Shown here: one piece after another, positions 1 to 5,398 of the stretch
Numbering within the stretch: the first letter of the stretch is position 1
Layout: the number at the start of each line of letters is the position of its first letter
Source: Treponema sp. UBA2869
GTDB lineage: Bacteria > Spirochaetota > Spirochaetia > Treponematales > Treponemataceae
Direction: 5' to 3'
Assembly (NCBI GenBank): GCA_002350445.1
Contig: DEEV01000055.1
Location: 4,324-10,650 of the forward strand
Length of the DNA: 6,327 bases
Position numbers and translations under genes: made by a program
The notes under the pieces: generated by a model
What the model was told of the DNA's origin: nothing
Seen by the model: only the letters and a program-made list of their open reading frames with translations
The model's database searches: none

Positions 1-41
1 TATTATTCTTTTAAGGTCTTTTCTTACAGGCTTAAAGCTTT

Positions 42-57
42 TGTTTCACGTGAAACA
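42..57. promoter_or_regulatory. parS: parS site 1 (perfect ParB-binding palindrome)
   Basis: The sequence TGTTTCACGTGAAACA is identical to the canonical 16-bp parS consensus recognised by chromosomal ParB (Spo0J). The palindrome extends one more base pair on each side (41-58). ParB loads here as a CTP-dependent clamp, spreads along the DNA and recruits SMC, so that the origin region is segregated with ParA. The site is outside any gene. Two more copies lie within about 200 bp, which makes chance occurrence very unlikely. Confidence 0.93.
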
Positions 58-212
58 ATGATTAAAGAATAATCAAATTAAGAGGGGAGTTTATTACAAA
101 TATATTTTGCAGGTTTTTATTAAATAATTTATAAAAAAGAGTTTATTCAGAATTTGTGTTTTTTATTAAAATGAGAAATATATACTTTGTTGTACGAAAA
201 TGTGTATTGCAA

Positions 213-228
213 AGTTTCACGTGAAACA
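213..228. promoter_or_regulatory. parS: parS site 2
   Basis: AGTTTCACGTGAAACA matches the parS consensus at 15 of 16 positions; only the first base differs (A for T). The 14-bp core GTTTCACGTGAAAC is a perfect palindrome. Its centre is 171 bp from that of site 1 and 37 bp from that of site 3. It should bind the same ParB protein. Confidence 0.9.
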
Positions 229-249
229 GATATTTTGTATTTAAAATAA

Positions 250-265
250 AGTTTCACGTGAAACA
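250..265. promoter_or_regulatory. parS: parS site 3
   Basis: AGTTTCACGTGAAACA, the same 15-of-16 variant as site 2. The two sites sit in an identical 20-bp context (211-230 and 248-267). The intact 14-bp core palindrome should be a full ParB target. No gene overlaps it. Confidence 0.9.
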
Positions 266-381
266 GAGGTAAAATGCATTTTATTTGAATTTTGATTCTA
301 GAATGTAAAAATCTAAAAAATTATCGTTTGTTAGTTAACTTTTTAACATTCGTTTATTAGTCAGATGTTAAAATAAAAAAA

Positions 382-402
382 TCCCGGCCACGCAGACCGG
401 GA
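382..402 (-). terminator. Intrinsic terminator of the queH-argA operon
   Basis: Read on the minus strand, TCCCGGTC pairs with GGCCGGGA (one G-U pair) around the loop TGCGT, giving an 8-bp, GC-rich stem. It is followed directly by TTTTTTTATTTT. It lies about 50 nt downstream of the argA stop codon. There is no T-run on the plus-strand side, so it works only in the minus direction. Confidence 0.9.
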
Positions 403-452
403 AAAATGTAAATCAAATTTGAATGATTTTGTTTACAAGAAAAGATGTCTTA

Positions 453-1772
453 TTATTTTACATATCTTAAAAGCTTGGAATTACGTTTTACAGACCATTT
501 CTTAAGACGTTCTTCTGGCAGCGAATTTATATCAGAATCTAGAGAAAATCCTAGTTTTTCAAACCAGTCTATAGTTTGAGTTGTCATAATGAATATATCT
601 TTGCACTTTTTTGAATGAGCAAGATCTATAAGATAATTTATAAGTAAAGGTCCAATTCCCATGTGTGAATAAGAGGAATCTACAGTTACGGCTCCAATTT
701 CTGCCTGTGAATCTTTATAAACATGTAAAGAAGCGCATCCGCGGATACTTCCGTCTATTTCATAAACAAAATAGTCATTCATGGTTTCTGCAATTTCGTT
801 TTCTGTTCTGTTCAGTAAAATTCCCTGTTCAATAAAAGGCTTCATAATTGCCAAAACAGAAGGAATGTCTGATTGTGTAAGCTGTCTGATTTTTCCGTAG
901 TTACTTGTATAAATCATTGTTCCAGAACCAAGGTTGCTGAAAATTTCACAAGGTAATACACCGTCTTTTGAACCGTCAAGAATATGAGAACGTATAACAC
1001 CGTTTTTACAGGCATTTTTTGCTTTTTCGAGAATTGTGCAGATTTCTGACTGTTTTTTGTTTTCCTTCAGAACTTCGTCTACTTCTTCAAGATTAAGGGC
1101 AGGAATATCACCATTTTCAGAAGTTGCAATGTTTTTTGGAATGGAGAAAGATTTGCAGTTTATATTTGCACCGTTTATTACAAAGAAAAGTTTGTCAGCG
1201 CATAGATTAATTGCAATCTGTTCTGCAAGAGAAACAGAAGAAATGTTGTAAGGATGTCCTACAGAATTCCAGCCGATGCATGGGAAAATTGGAATAAAGC
1301 CATGGTTTAAAACGGTTTTTATTGCATCAGTTTGAAGCTTGTCTATTTCACCTGCCGAACCAAAATCAAATCCGTTTATAACACCTTTTGCCCGCGACCG
1401 CACCCAGTTCCCGATAATAGCAGTTACGTTGTTCGCGGCAAGACTTGTCATTACAGTGTTTGACACATCAAACGCAGCCATTTTAATTAAAGGCATTGCT
1501 TCCTGATTGGTAATGCGAATATTGTTTTTATAAGTCCATTCAATTTTTTCAGAAGACAAAATCTGATCTATTCTCTGACGTGCACCTGGAACAATTGCAA
1601 CCTGAAGACCGGCTTCGTGCAAAAGTGCAATGTCTTTTATATGCGAAGAAAAAAGCGGTGATTCAATTGTCTTGTCATCAAGGTAAATTACAACAAGTGC
1701 ATTTTTAAATTTCTGCAGATACCTTATAACATCTCTGATGTTTTCTGCTTTTTCTGAAATGTCTGTTTTCAT
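453..1772 (-). CDS. argA: N-acetylglutamate synthase (amino-acid N-acetyltransferase), ArgA type
   Basis: Transfers an acetyl group from acetyl-CoA to L-glutamate, the first step of arginine biosynthesis, in the cytoplasm. At 439 residues it has the usual length of classical ArgA (E. coli 443) and the same two-domain order. An amino-acid-kinase-like domain spans roughly 10-285, with VPGARQRID at 61-69 (ArgA: VYGARPQID), the GVINGFDFGSAGEID region at 130-144 and a GVLPCEIFSNLGSGTMI linker at 271-287. A GNAT acetyltransferase domain spans about 294-439, with an SHMGIGPLL acetyl-CoA loop at 369-377 and TTQTIDWFEKLGF at 397-409. The start is supported by AAGG at 1782-1785 on the minus strand, 9 nt from ATG. 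It follows queH by 17 nt, so the two are probably co-transcribed. Oddity: the usual LGG of the kinase-like domain is LDD (residues 31-33). In known ArgA proteins arginine feedback acts through this domain; the sequence does not show whether that holds here. Confidence 0.93.
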   Translation of the reverse strand: MKTDISEKAENIRDVIRYLQKFKNALVVIYLDDKTIESPLFSSHIKDIALLHEAGLQVAIVPGARQRIDQILSSEKIEWTYKNNIRITNQEAMPLIKMAAFDVSNTVMTSLAANNVTAIIGNWVRSRAKGVINGFDFGSAGEIDKLQTDAIKTVLNHGFIPIFPCIGWNSVGHPYNISSVSLAEQIAINLCADKLFFVINGANINCKSFSIPKNIATSENGDIPALNLEEVDEVLKENKKQSEICTILEKAKNACKNGVIRSHILDGSKDGVLPCEIFSNLGSGTMIYTSNYGKIRQLTQSDIPSVLAIMKPFIEQGILLNRTENEIAETMNDYFVYEIDGSIRGCASLHVYKDSQAEIGAVTVDSSYSHMGIGPLLINYLIDLAHSKKCKDIFIMTTQTIDWFEKLGFSLDSDINSLPEERLKKWSVKRNSKLLRYVK

Positions 1773-1789
1773 CGATGCCCGCCTTAAAT

Positions 1790-2470
1790 TTAATTGTTTC
1801 TATTTATAGAAACAATGTTATTTTCATTTTGATTTTTTGAATAGACACAGCCACAGTATTTTTGCCGGTAAAGACCGTATTTTTCGCTAAGTTCCAGGCT
1901 GCGTTTAAAACCATTTTTCTTTTTAAAATCGGATGGAAGCCAGAAAATTTGAATACCTTTTTGAGAATATTCTTTTGAAATTTCTTCGCCAATTTCATTA
2001 ATCATTTTTGCATCTTTAAACGGACTTATAGAAAGCGTTGTGCAAAAATAATCTGATTTATATTTGAGTGCATATTCAAGTGTTTTTTGTAGCCGGAATT
2101 TGTAACATCTGTAACAGCGCACGCCTTTTTCTTTTTCGTCTGCAAGAGAAGGTTGTTCGTTGATTTTTATTGCGTCGTAAAATTCCTGTGGATTATAATC
2201 AAGTTCAATCACTTTGATTTTATTTTCTAGTGCCGGTGGAAATTCGGTATAAAACTTTTTAAGTTCATTCAGGCGGCGCGCGTATTCCTCTTTTGGAAAA
2301 ATATTTGGATTATAATAAAGAACTGTAATTTCAAAAAAAGCTGAAAGGTATTCCAGAACATAAGAAGAACATGGACCGCAGCAGGCATGAAGCATCAGCG
2401 AAGGTTTTTGCCTGCCGTCAAGTTGAGTCAAAATTAAATCAAGTTTTTCCTGATATAAATTTTTTGCCAT
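1790..2470 (-). CDS. queH: Epoxyqueuosine reductase QueH
   Basis: Reduces epoxyqueuosine to queuosine in the wobble position of GUN-anticodon tRNAs. It is the cobalamin-independent, non-homologous alternative to QueG. The 226-residue length fits the QueH (former DUF208) family. Its cysteine signature is complete: HACCGPCSS at 28-36 (C30, C31, C34), GVRCYRCYKFRL at 116-127 (C119, C122) and KYCGC at 204-208 (C206, C208), the residues the family uses for its iron-sulfur cluster and metal. LYYNPNIFP at 51-59 and the STLSISP-like TTLSISPFKD at 144-153 are also typical. The start has only a weak ribosome-binding sequence (GAAAG). It is the first gene of a minus-strand pair with argA. No other queuosine gene is visible, so pathway partners must be elsewhere or the precursor is salvaged. 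The last codons contain a 24-bp palindrome. Confidence 0.93.
   Translation of the reverse strand: MAKNLYQEKLDLILTQLDGRQKPSLMLHACCGPCSSYVLEYLSAFFEITVLYYNPNIFPKEEYARRLNELKKFYTEFPPALENKIKVIELDYNPQEFYDAIKINEQPSLADEKEKGVRCYRCYKFRLQKTLEYALKYKSDYFCTTLSISPFKDAKMINEIGEEISKEYSQKGIQIFWLPSDFKKKNGFKRSLELSEKYGLYRQKYCGCVYSKNQNENNIVSINRNN
1793..1816. repeat. Perfect 24-bp palindrome at the queH-argA junction
   Basis: ATTGTTTCTAT (1793-1803) and ATAGAAACAAT (1806-1816) are perfect inverted 11-mers separated by TT. The element overlaps the last eight codons of queH and ends about 8 nt before the argA Shine-Dalgarno sequence. As minus-strand RNA it could fold into a 10-bp, A/U-rich stem with a UAAA loop. No U-run follows, so it is not an ordinary terminator. 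As DNA it could be an operator. It shares TGTTTC/GAAACA half-sites with parS but has an 8-nt centre instead of 4 nt. Confidence 0.6.
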
Positions 2471-2504
2471 AAGCTTTCGTTAAAATATATTTTTGTTAAA
2501 GTAA

Positions 2505-2534
2505 ATTCTAGTCTGAAAATCAGGTCTCTTTAAA
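2505..2534 (-). promoter_or_regulatory. Candidate sigma-70-type promoter for queH-argA
   Basis: On the minus strand, TTTAAA (-35, 2534-2529) is followed after 18 nt by TAGAAT (-10, 2510-2505), matching consensus at 4 and 5 of 6 positions. A start near 2498 would leave a leader of about 27 nt before the queH ATG. The region is AT-rich, so a chance match is possible. Confidence 0.45.
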
Positions 2535-2600
2535 TTAACAAAATTTTATGCTAGTTTTGAAACTCTAGAAAATACAAGGATTTCGATAAAATTTTGTTAA
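2535..2600. repeat. Perfect 15-bp inverted repeat spanning the divergent intergenic region and the lipoprotein start
   Basis: TTAACAAAATTTTAT (2535-2549) and ATAAAATTTTGTTAA (2586-2600) are exact reverse complements separated by 36 nt. The left arm abuts the putative queH -35 element. The right arm contains the TTG start codon of the plus-strand lipoprotein gene (2594-2596), and the AAGGA ribosome-binding sequence (2576-2580) lies in the loop. Each arm includes the self-complementary AAAATTTT. It could be a regulator site or, in plus-strand RNA, a stem that hides the start codon. Confidence 0.6.
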
Positions 2601-3478
2601 CTTATTTTTTCATAAATATAAAGAAATTTTCGTTTAGAATAGTTGCTGCTTTTTTTGTGTTTTTAATTTTTTCTGGTTGTAAAACCACAGGTTTAGAGAT
2701 CGAGTATTCTGCAAAAGCTCCGGAACTTTCTTCTGAAAAAACGCGCTTTATTTTTATAAGGCTTTACGATCCCGTTTATAAAAATCCTTTTTATGCTGCA
2801 AGTTTTTTAAAGGCAGGAATAAGTTCAACAGAAGTTTCACCGCTTAAGTTAAGTCATGCGTCAATGAATCTGAGTCTTGAAGATAATTTTTATGCGCTTA
2901 CAAATGCCAAAGAACGTTATGATTTTAAATTTGAAAAATGTACAGACATAACAACAAACGGATATATGAACAAGTGTAATCCCGATAAGTCTTCGCAGAC
3001 AACTTATGCAATTGCTGTTTCCGAAGAAGAATATGAAAAGGCAAAAAAAATTCTGAATCTTTTAATGGACAGAGATGTTGATACAAAATACATTGCCTGG
3101 CAGGCAATTCAAATGTCGGGCTGTGCAATCAGAAGAAAATTTTTTACAAATTACGAAGACCGCAGTCTGGACTATTTTACGACTCCCGGCGGTTATGAAA
3201 CTTGTGATATTGATTTTGAATCAAAACAGATTACAAGAAAGTTTATCTGCTCGAATCTTGTTGCCTTTGTTCTTCAAATGTCCGTTTACGAAATTCAGGA
3301 TTATTTCCTTGAAAATCACATAAACTACAAATATATTGCAATAACTGATTTAGCCGTTTTGCCTGGAGTTCACAAACTTTTTAGTTCTTCATGGACAGAT
3401 TACAATCAGGCAGCTGAAAAATTTGTAAGTGAAAATCCAGAGTTTGAAGCTTACTTTGACGCAAAAGATTTTTCATAA
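2594..3478 (+). CDS. Putative lipoprotein, possibly with a permuted NlpC/P60-like (YiiX/LRAT-type) domain
   Basis: I do not recognise this gene by name. The product of 294 residues begins with a lipoprotein signal: basic residues K10, K11 and R15, a hydrophobic stretch at 16-26, then F26-S27-G28-C29, an acceptable lipobox under relaxed spirochaete rules. The mature protein would be lipid-anchored at Cys29. KLSHASMNLS (H88) followed much later by FICSNLVAFVL (C219) resembles the His-then-Cys order and the CSELV-type helix of permuted NlpC/P60 proteins such as YiiX. That link is an inference from two short motifs. Start: no in-frame ATG precedes the signal peptide and the frame is open only from 2561, so TTG at 2594 is the best choice. 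AAGGA at 2576-2580 lies 13 nt upstream, which is long. It is divergent from queH. No clear terminator follows before plsC. Confidence 0.75.
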   Translation: MLTYFFINIKKFSFRIVAAFFVFLIFSGCKTTGLEIEYSAKAPELSSEKTRFIFIRLYDPVYKNPFYAASFLKAGISSTEVSPLKLSHASMNLSLEDNFYALTNAKERYDFKFEKCTDITTNGYMNKCNPDKSSQTTYAIAVSEEEYEKAKKILNLLMDRDVDTKYIAWQAIQMSGCAIRRKFFTNYEDRSLDYFTTPGGYETCDIDFESKQITRKFICSNLVAFVLQMSVYEIQDYFLENHINYKYIAITDLAVLPGVHKLFSSSWTDYNQAAEKFVSENPEFEAYFDAKDFS

Positions 3479-3479
3479 A

Positions 3480-3527
3480 TTTACAAAATAATTAGATGTT
3501 CCATATAATGTAAAAAAATGATATAAT
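3480..3527 (+). promoter_or_regulatory. Promoter region of plsC-azlCD with two TATAAT boxes
   Basis: TTTACA (3480-3485) is followed after 18 nt by a consensus TATAAT (3504-3509), a good vegetative promoter. A second perfect TATAAT at 3522-3527 has only a weak -35 (TTCCAT, 3499-3504, 17 nt). Starts from the two boxes would leave leaders of roughly 25 and 8 nt before the plsC ATG at 3543. This region separates the lipoprotein gene from plsC and suggests that plsC begins its own transcription unit. Confidence 0.6.
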
Positions 3528-3542
3528 CAATCATTAAACGCT

Positions 3543-4283
3543 ATGTCAAAAAAGAATAAGCACAATGGTTTTTTTATACTCGTAAAAAGTCTCTGGCACA
3601 ACCGTCATAATATTGTAAAATATTATCCGCGGCTTATTCGTATGGCCTGGCATACGGAACGCTATACTTATAAAGAACGTTATGATTTTGCAATGGAAAT
3701 TATAGACGTTCTTTTAAAAACTCTTAACATCGAAATAGAAACTTTTGGTATGGAAAACATTCCGCAGGAAGAAGGAATTTTCTTGTGTTCAAATCATCAG
3801 GAAAAATTTGATCCTCTTGTAATCTGGAAAACTTTTCCACAGCAGATTGGTGTAATTGTAAATGACAAAGCCTGCCACCGTCCGTTTATTGGCGAATTTG
3901 TAAAAATAATCAAAAGTCACAAACTTATTGAACGCAGTATGCGCACAGCAATAAGAACAATTTCTGCTTTAACAAAAGAACTTCAGTCAAAAGTAAATTA
4001 TATGATTTTTCCGGAAGGTCGCTACGAAGATGATTTTGATGAATTGCTTCCGTTCAAGAGCGGCTGTTTTAAAAGTCCATTAAGAGCAAAGGTTCCGGTT
4101 CTGCCTGTCGCAATAACTGATTCATATAAGATTTTTGAAAAGAATCATAAAGGCAGTTATAAAATAAATATTCACTATTTAAAGCCTATTTTTCCTGAAG
4201 AATTTTCAGGAATGAAAACAATTGAACTTGCAGAATTGGTTCGTTCAAGAATTCAGAGTGCAGTAAGAGAATATCAGCAATGA
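3543..4283 (+). CDS. plsC: 1-acyl-sn-glycerol-3-phosphate acyltransferase (PlsC family)
   Basis: Predicted to acylate lysophosphatidic acid at sn-2 to give phosphatidic acid, the precursor of membrane phospholipids, at the inner face of the cytoplasmic membrane. The 246-residue length is normal for PlsC. Motif I is NHQEKFDP at 84-91, with the catalytic H85 and D90 in HX4D spacing. Motif II is probably NDKACHRPFIGEF at 107-119, motif III is FPEGR at 156-160, and motif IV is VPVLPVAI at 184-191. The N-terminus is basic (MSKKNKH) and lacks a strong membrane helix, so peripheral membrane attachment is likely. No Shine-Dalgarno sequence is visible before ATG 3543. The stop codon overlaps the azlC start (ATGA, 4280-4283). 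Related PlsC-fold enzymes use other lysolipid acceptors, so substrate specificity is inferred. Confidence 0.9.
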   Translation: MSKKNKHNGFFILVKSLWHNRHNIVKYYPRLIRMAWHTERYTYKERYDFAMEIIDVLLKTLNIEIETFGMENIPQEEGIFLCSNHQEKFDPLVIWKTFPQQIGVIVNDKACHRPFIGEFVKIIKSHKLIERSMRTAIRTISALTKELQSKVNYMIFPEGRYEDDFDELLPFKSGCFKSPLRAKVPVLPVAITDSYKIFEKNHKGSYKINIHYLKPIFPEEFSGMKTIELAELVRSRIQSAVREYQQ

Positions 4284-5035
4284 ACAAAAGAACGGTTTTT
4301 GAAGGTTTCCGTGACGGATTTCCAATTGGGCTTGGATATTTTACCGTAGCTTTTTCTTTGGGAATAATTGCAAAAAATGCCGGAATCACGCCGCTCCAGG
4401 GTTTTATTGCAAGTTTTTTGAACAAGGCTTCTGCCGGAGAATTTGCACTTTACAATTCAATTCAGGCACAGGTTTCTTACATTGAAGTTGCTTTAATTAC
4501 GCTGGTTGTAAATGCGCGTTATCTTTTGATGAGCTGCGCTTTAAGTCAGAGGTTTGCAACAGAAACACCGTTTATTCACCGTTTTGGGGTAGCGTTCGGT
4601 CTTACTGATGAAATTTTCGGAATTATGATTGCACGCAGGGGCAATGTAGAACCGTGGTATAATTATGCGGCGGTTTTTATTGCGGTAATTTTGTGGAGCG
4701 CAGGAACAAGCATTGGTATTATTGCAGGTAACTTTTTGCCGGCAAATGTTGTAAGTGCGCTGTCCGTTGCGTTGTATGGAATGTTCATTGCAATAATAAT
4801 TCCGCCGGCAAAGCAAAACCGCGTTGTAATGATTTGTATAATCGTAAGCTTTATGCTTAGTTATTTATGTTCAATTTTGCCTTATGTTTCAAAAATATCT
4901 GGTGGAAACAAAACAATAATTCTTACTGTAATTATTGCAAGTGCGGCGGCAATTATTAAGCCAATAGAAACCGGCAGCGAAGTCTCTGATGTTTCACAGA
5001 ACACAGAAAATGCAAAGGCGGTTCACAATGAATAA
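4280..5035 (+). CDS. azlC: AzlC family branched-chain amino acid exporter, large subunit
   Basis: Large subunit of the AzlCD-type exporter in the cytoplasmic membrane; characterised relatives (AzlCD, BrnFE) export branched-chain amino acids or analogues. The 251-residue length is typical. Family signatures are GFPIGLGYFTVAFSLGI at 13-29, NARYLLMSCALS at 78-89 (the NLRHLLYS-like motif) and GLTDEIFGI at 107-115. Hydrophobic segments lie at about 16-35, 67-88, 128-150, 156-176, 181-201 and 211-227. The C-terminal tail after 228 is polar. The ATG overlaps the plsC stop by 4 nt, with AAGAGA at 4264-4269 as a possible ribosome-binding site, so translation is probably coupled. The 3' end overlaps azlD by 8 nt. 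Actual substrate is inferred from the family. Confidence 0.92.
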   Translation: MNKRTVFEGFRDGFPIGLGYFTVAFSLGIIAKNAGITPLQGFIASFLNKASAGEFALYNSIQAQVSYIEVALITLVVNARYLLMSCALSQRFATETPFIHRFGVAFGLTDEIFGIMIARRGNVEPWYNYAAVFIAVILWSAGTSIGIIAGNFLPANVVSALSVALYGMFIAIIIPPAKQNRVVMICIIVSFMLSYLCSILPYVSKISGGNKTIILTVIIASAAAIIKPIETGSEVSDVSQNTENAKAVHNE

Positions 5036-5333
5036 TACATATATTTATATTTTGACAGCGGCCGCTGTTACCTATCTGATTCGGGTTCTTCCGCTTACGT
5101 TAATTAGAAAACCAATTCAGAATAAATTCATAAAATCGTTTTTGTATTATGTACCTTACATTACGCTTGCCGTTATGACTTTTCCTGCAATTATAGAAAC
5201 AACGCAAAATCCTTTGGCTGGTGTAATTGCGCTTGTTCTTGGAATAGTTTTTTCTTATTTTGGATTGGGATTGTTTCCTGTTGCATGCATTTGCTGTGCA
5301 AGTGTTTTTCTTTCTGAATTGTTTTTAAAATAA
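5028..5333 (+). CDS. azlD: AzlD family branched-chain amino acid exporter, small subunit
   Basis: Small membrane partner of AzlC. The 101-residue protein has about four hydrophobic segments (roughly 5-24, 37-56, 62-80 and 82-99) and the family motif VTYLIRVLPL at 14-23, as in AzlD/BrnE proteins. The frame is open further upstream to an ATG at 4989. I chose 5028 because it has AAAGG at 5014-5018 with a 9-nt gap, and because the extra 13 residues of the longer form are polar and unlike the family. The 8-nt overlap with azlC supports co-translation and a 1:1 complex. It is the last gene of the plsC-azlC-azlD unit. No convincing plus-strand terminator follows: the hairpin at 5339-5379 lacks a T-run on this strand. 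Confidence 0.92.
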   Translation: MNNTYIYILTAAAVTYLIRVLPLTLIRKPIQNKFIKSFLYYVPYITLAVMTFPAIIETTQNPLAGVIALVLGIVFSYFGLGLFPVACICCASVFLSELFLK

Positions 5334-5338
5334 AAAAA

Positions 5339-5379
5339 GGCTTTGGCTTGCAAAACAAGGCAGCAAAAAAGCCAAAGCC
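5339..5379 (-). terminator. Intrinsic terminator of the outer-membrane protein gene
   Basis: GGCTTTGGCTT (5339-5349) and AAGCCAAAGCC (5369-5379) form a perfect 11-bp stem with a 19-nt loop. On the minus strand the stem is followed by TTTTTTTATTTT, giving a standard intrinsic terminator about 20 nt after the stop at 5399. On the plus strand the stem is followed by A residues, so it should be at best a weak terminator for azlD. Confidence 0.85.
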
Positions 5380-5398
5380 CAAAAAAAAGGATTTTTAT

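Larger units (their letters stand above)
1..381. other. Gene-free AT-rich region carrying the parS cluster
   Basis: No reading frame of useful length is present on either strand; the longest ATG-started frames (for example at 171 and 275) end after a few to about 17 codons. The stretch is very AT-rich and holds three parS sites. It also has a 10-bp inverted repeat (2-11 with 64-73) around site 1, and an imperfect direct repeat of CGTTTRTTAGT (325-335 and 351-361). I see no tRNA or other RNA gene, and no clear DnaA boxes of the TTATCCACA type. A gene outside the window to the left could have its promoter here, but none can be assigned. Confidence 0.75.

Noticed and set aside
42..265. Repeated palindromes as a CRISPR array or other repeat array
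   Set aside because: Only three copies, with unequal spacing (171 and 37 bp between centres), and an exact match to the known parS motif.
268..290. Small ORF at ATG 275 preceded by the SD-like AGAGGT
   Set aside because: It stops after four codons (ATG CAT TTT ATT TGA).
1..381. Replication origin (oriC) itself
   Set aside because: It is AT-rich and has parS sites, but I found no convincing DnaA boxes and no dnaA or dnaN gene; parS sites can lie many kilobases from the origin.
1036..1251. Plus-strand open frame of 71 codons inside argA
   Set aside because: It lies wholly opposite the well-supported argA gene, has no ribosome-binding site and no recognisable features.
4989..5027. Longer azlD form starting at 4989
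   Set aside because: The extra residues are polar and unlike the family, while ATG 5028 has a good ribosome-binding site and gives the usual length.
5339..5379. Hairpin as a bidirectional terminator that also serves azlD
   Set aside because: On the plus strand the stem is followed by A residues and GG, not by a T-run.
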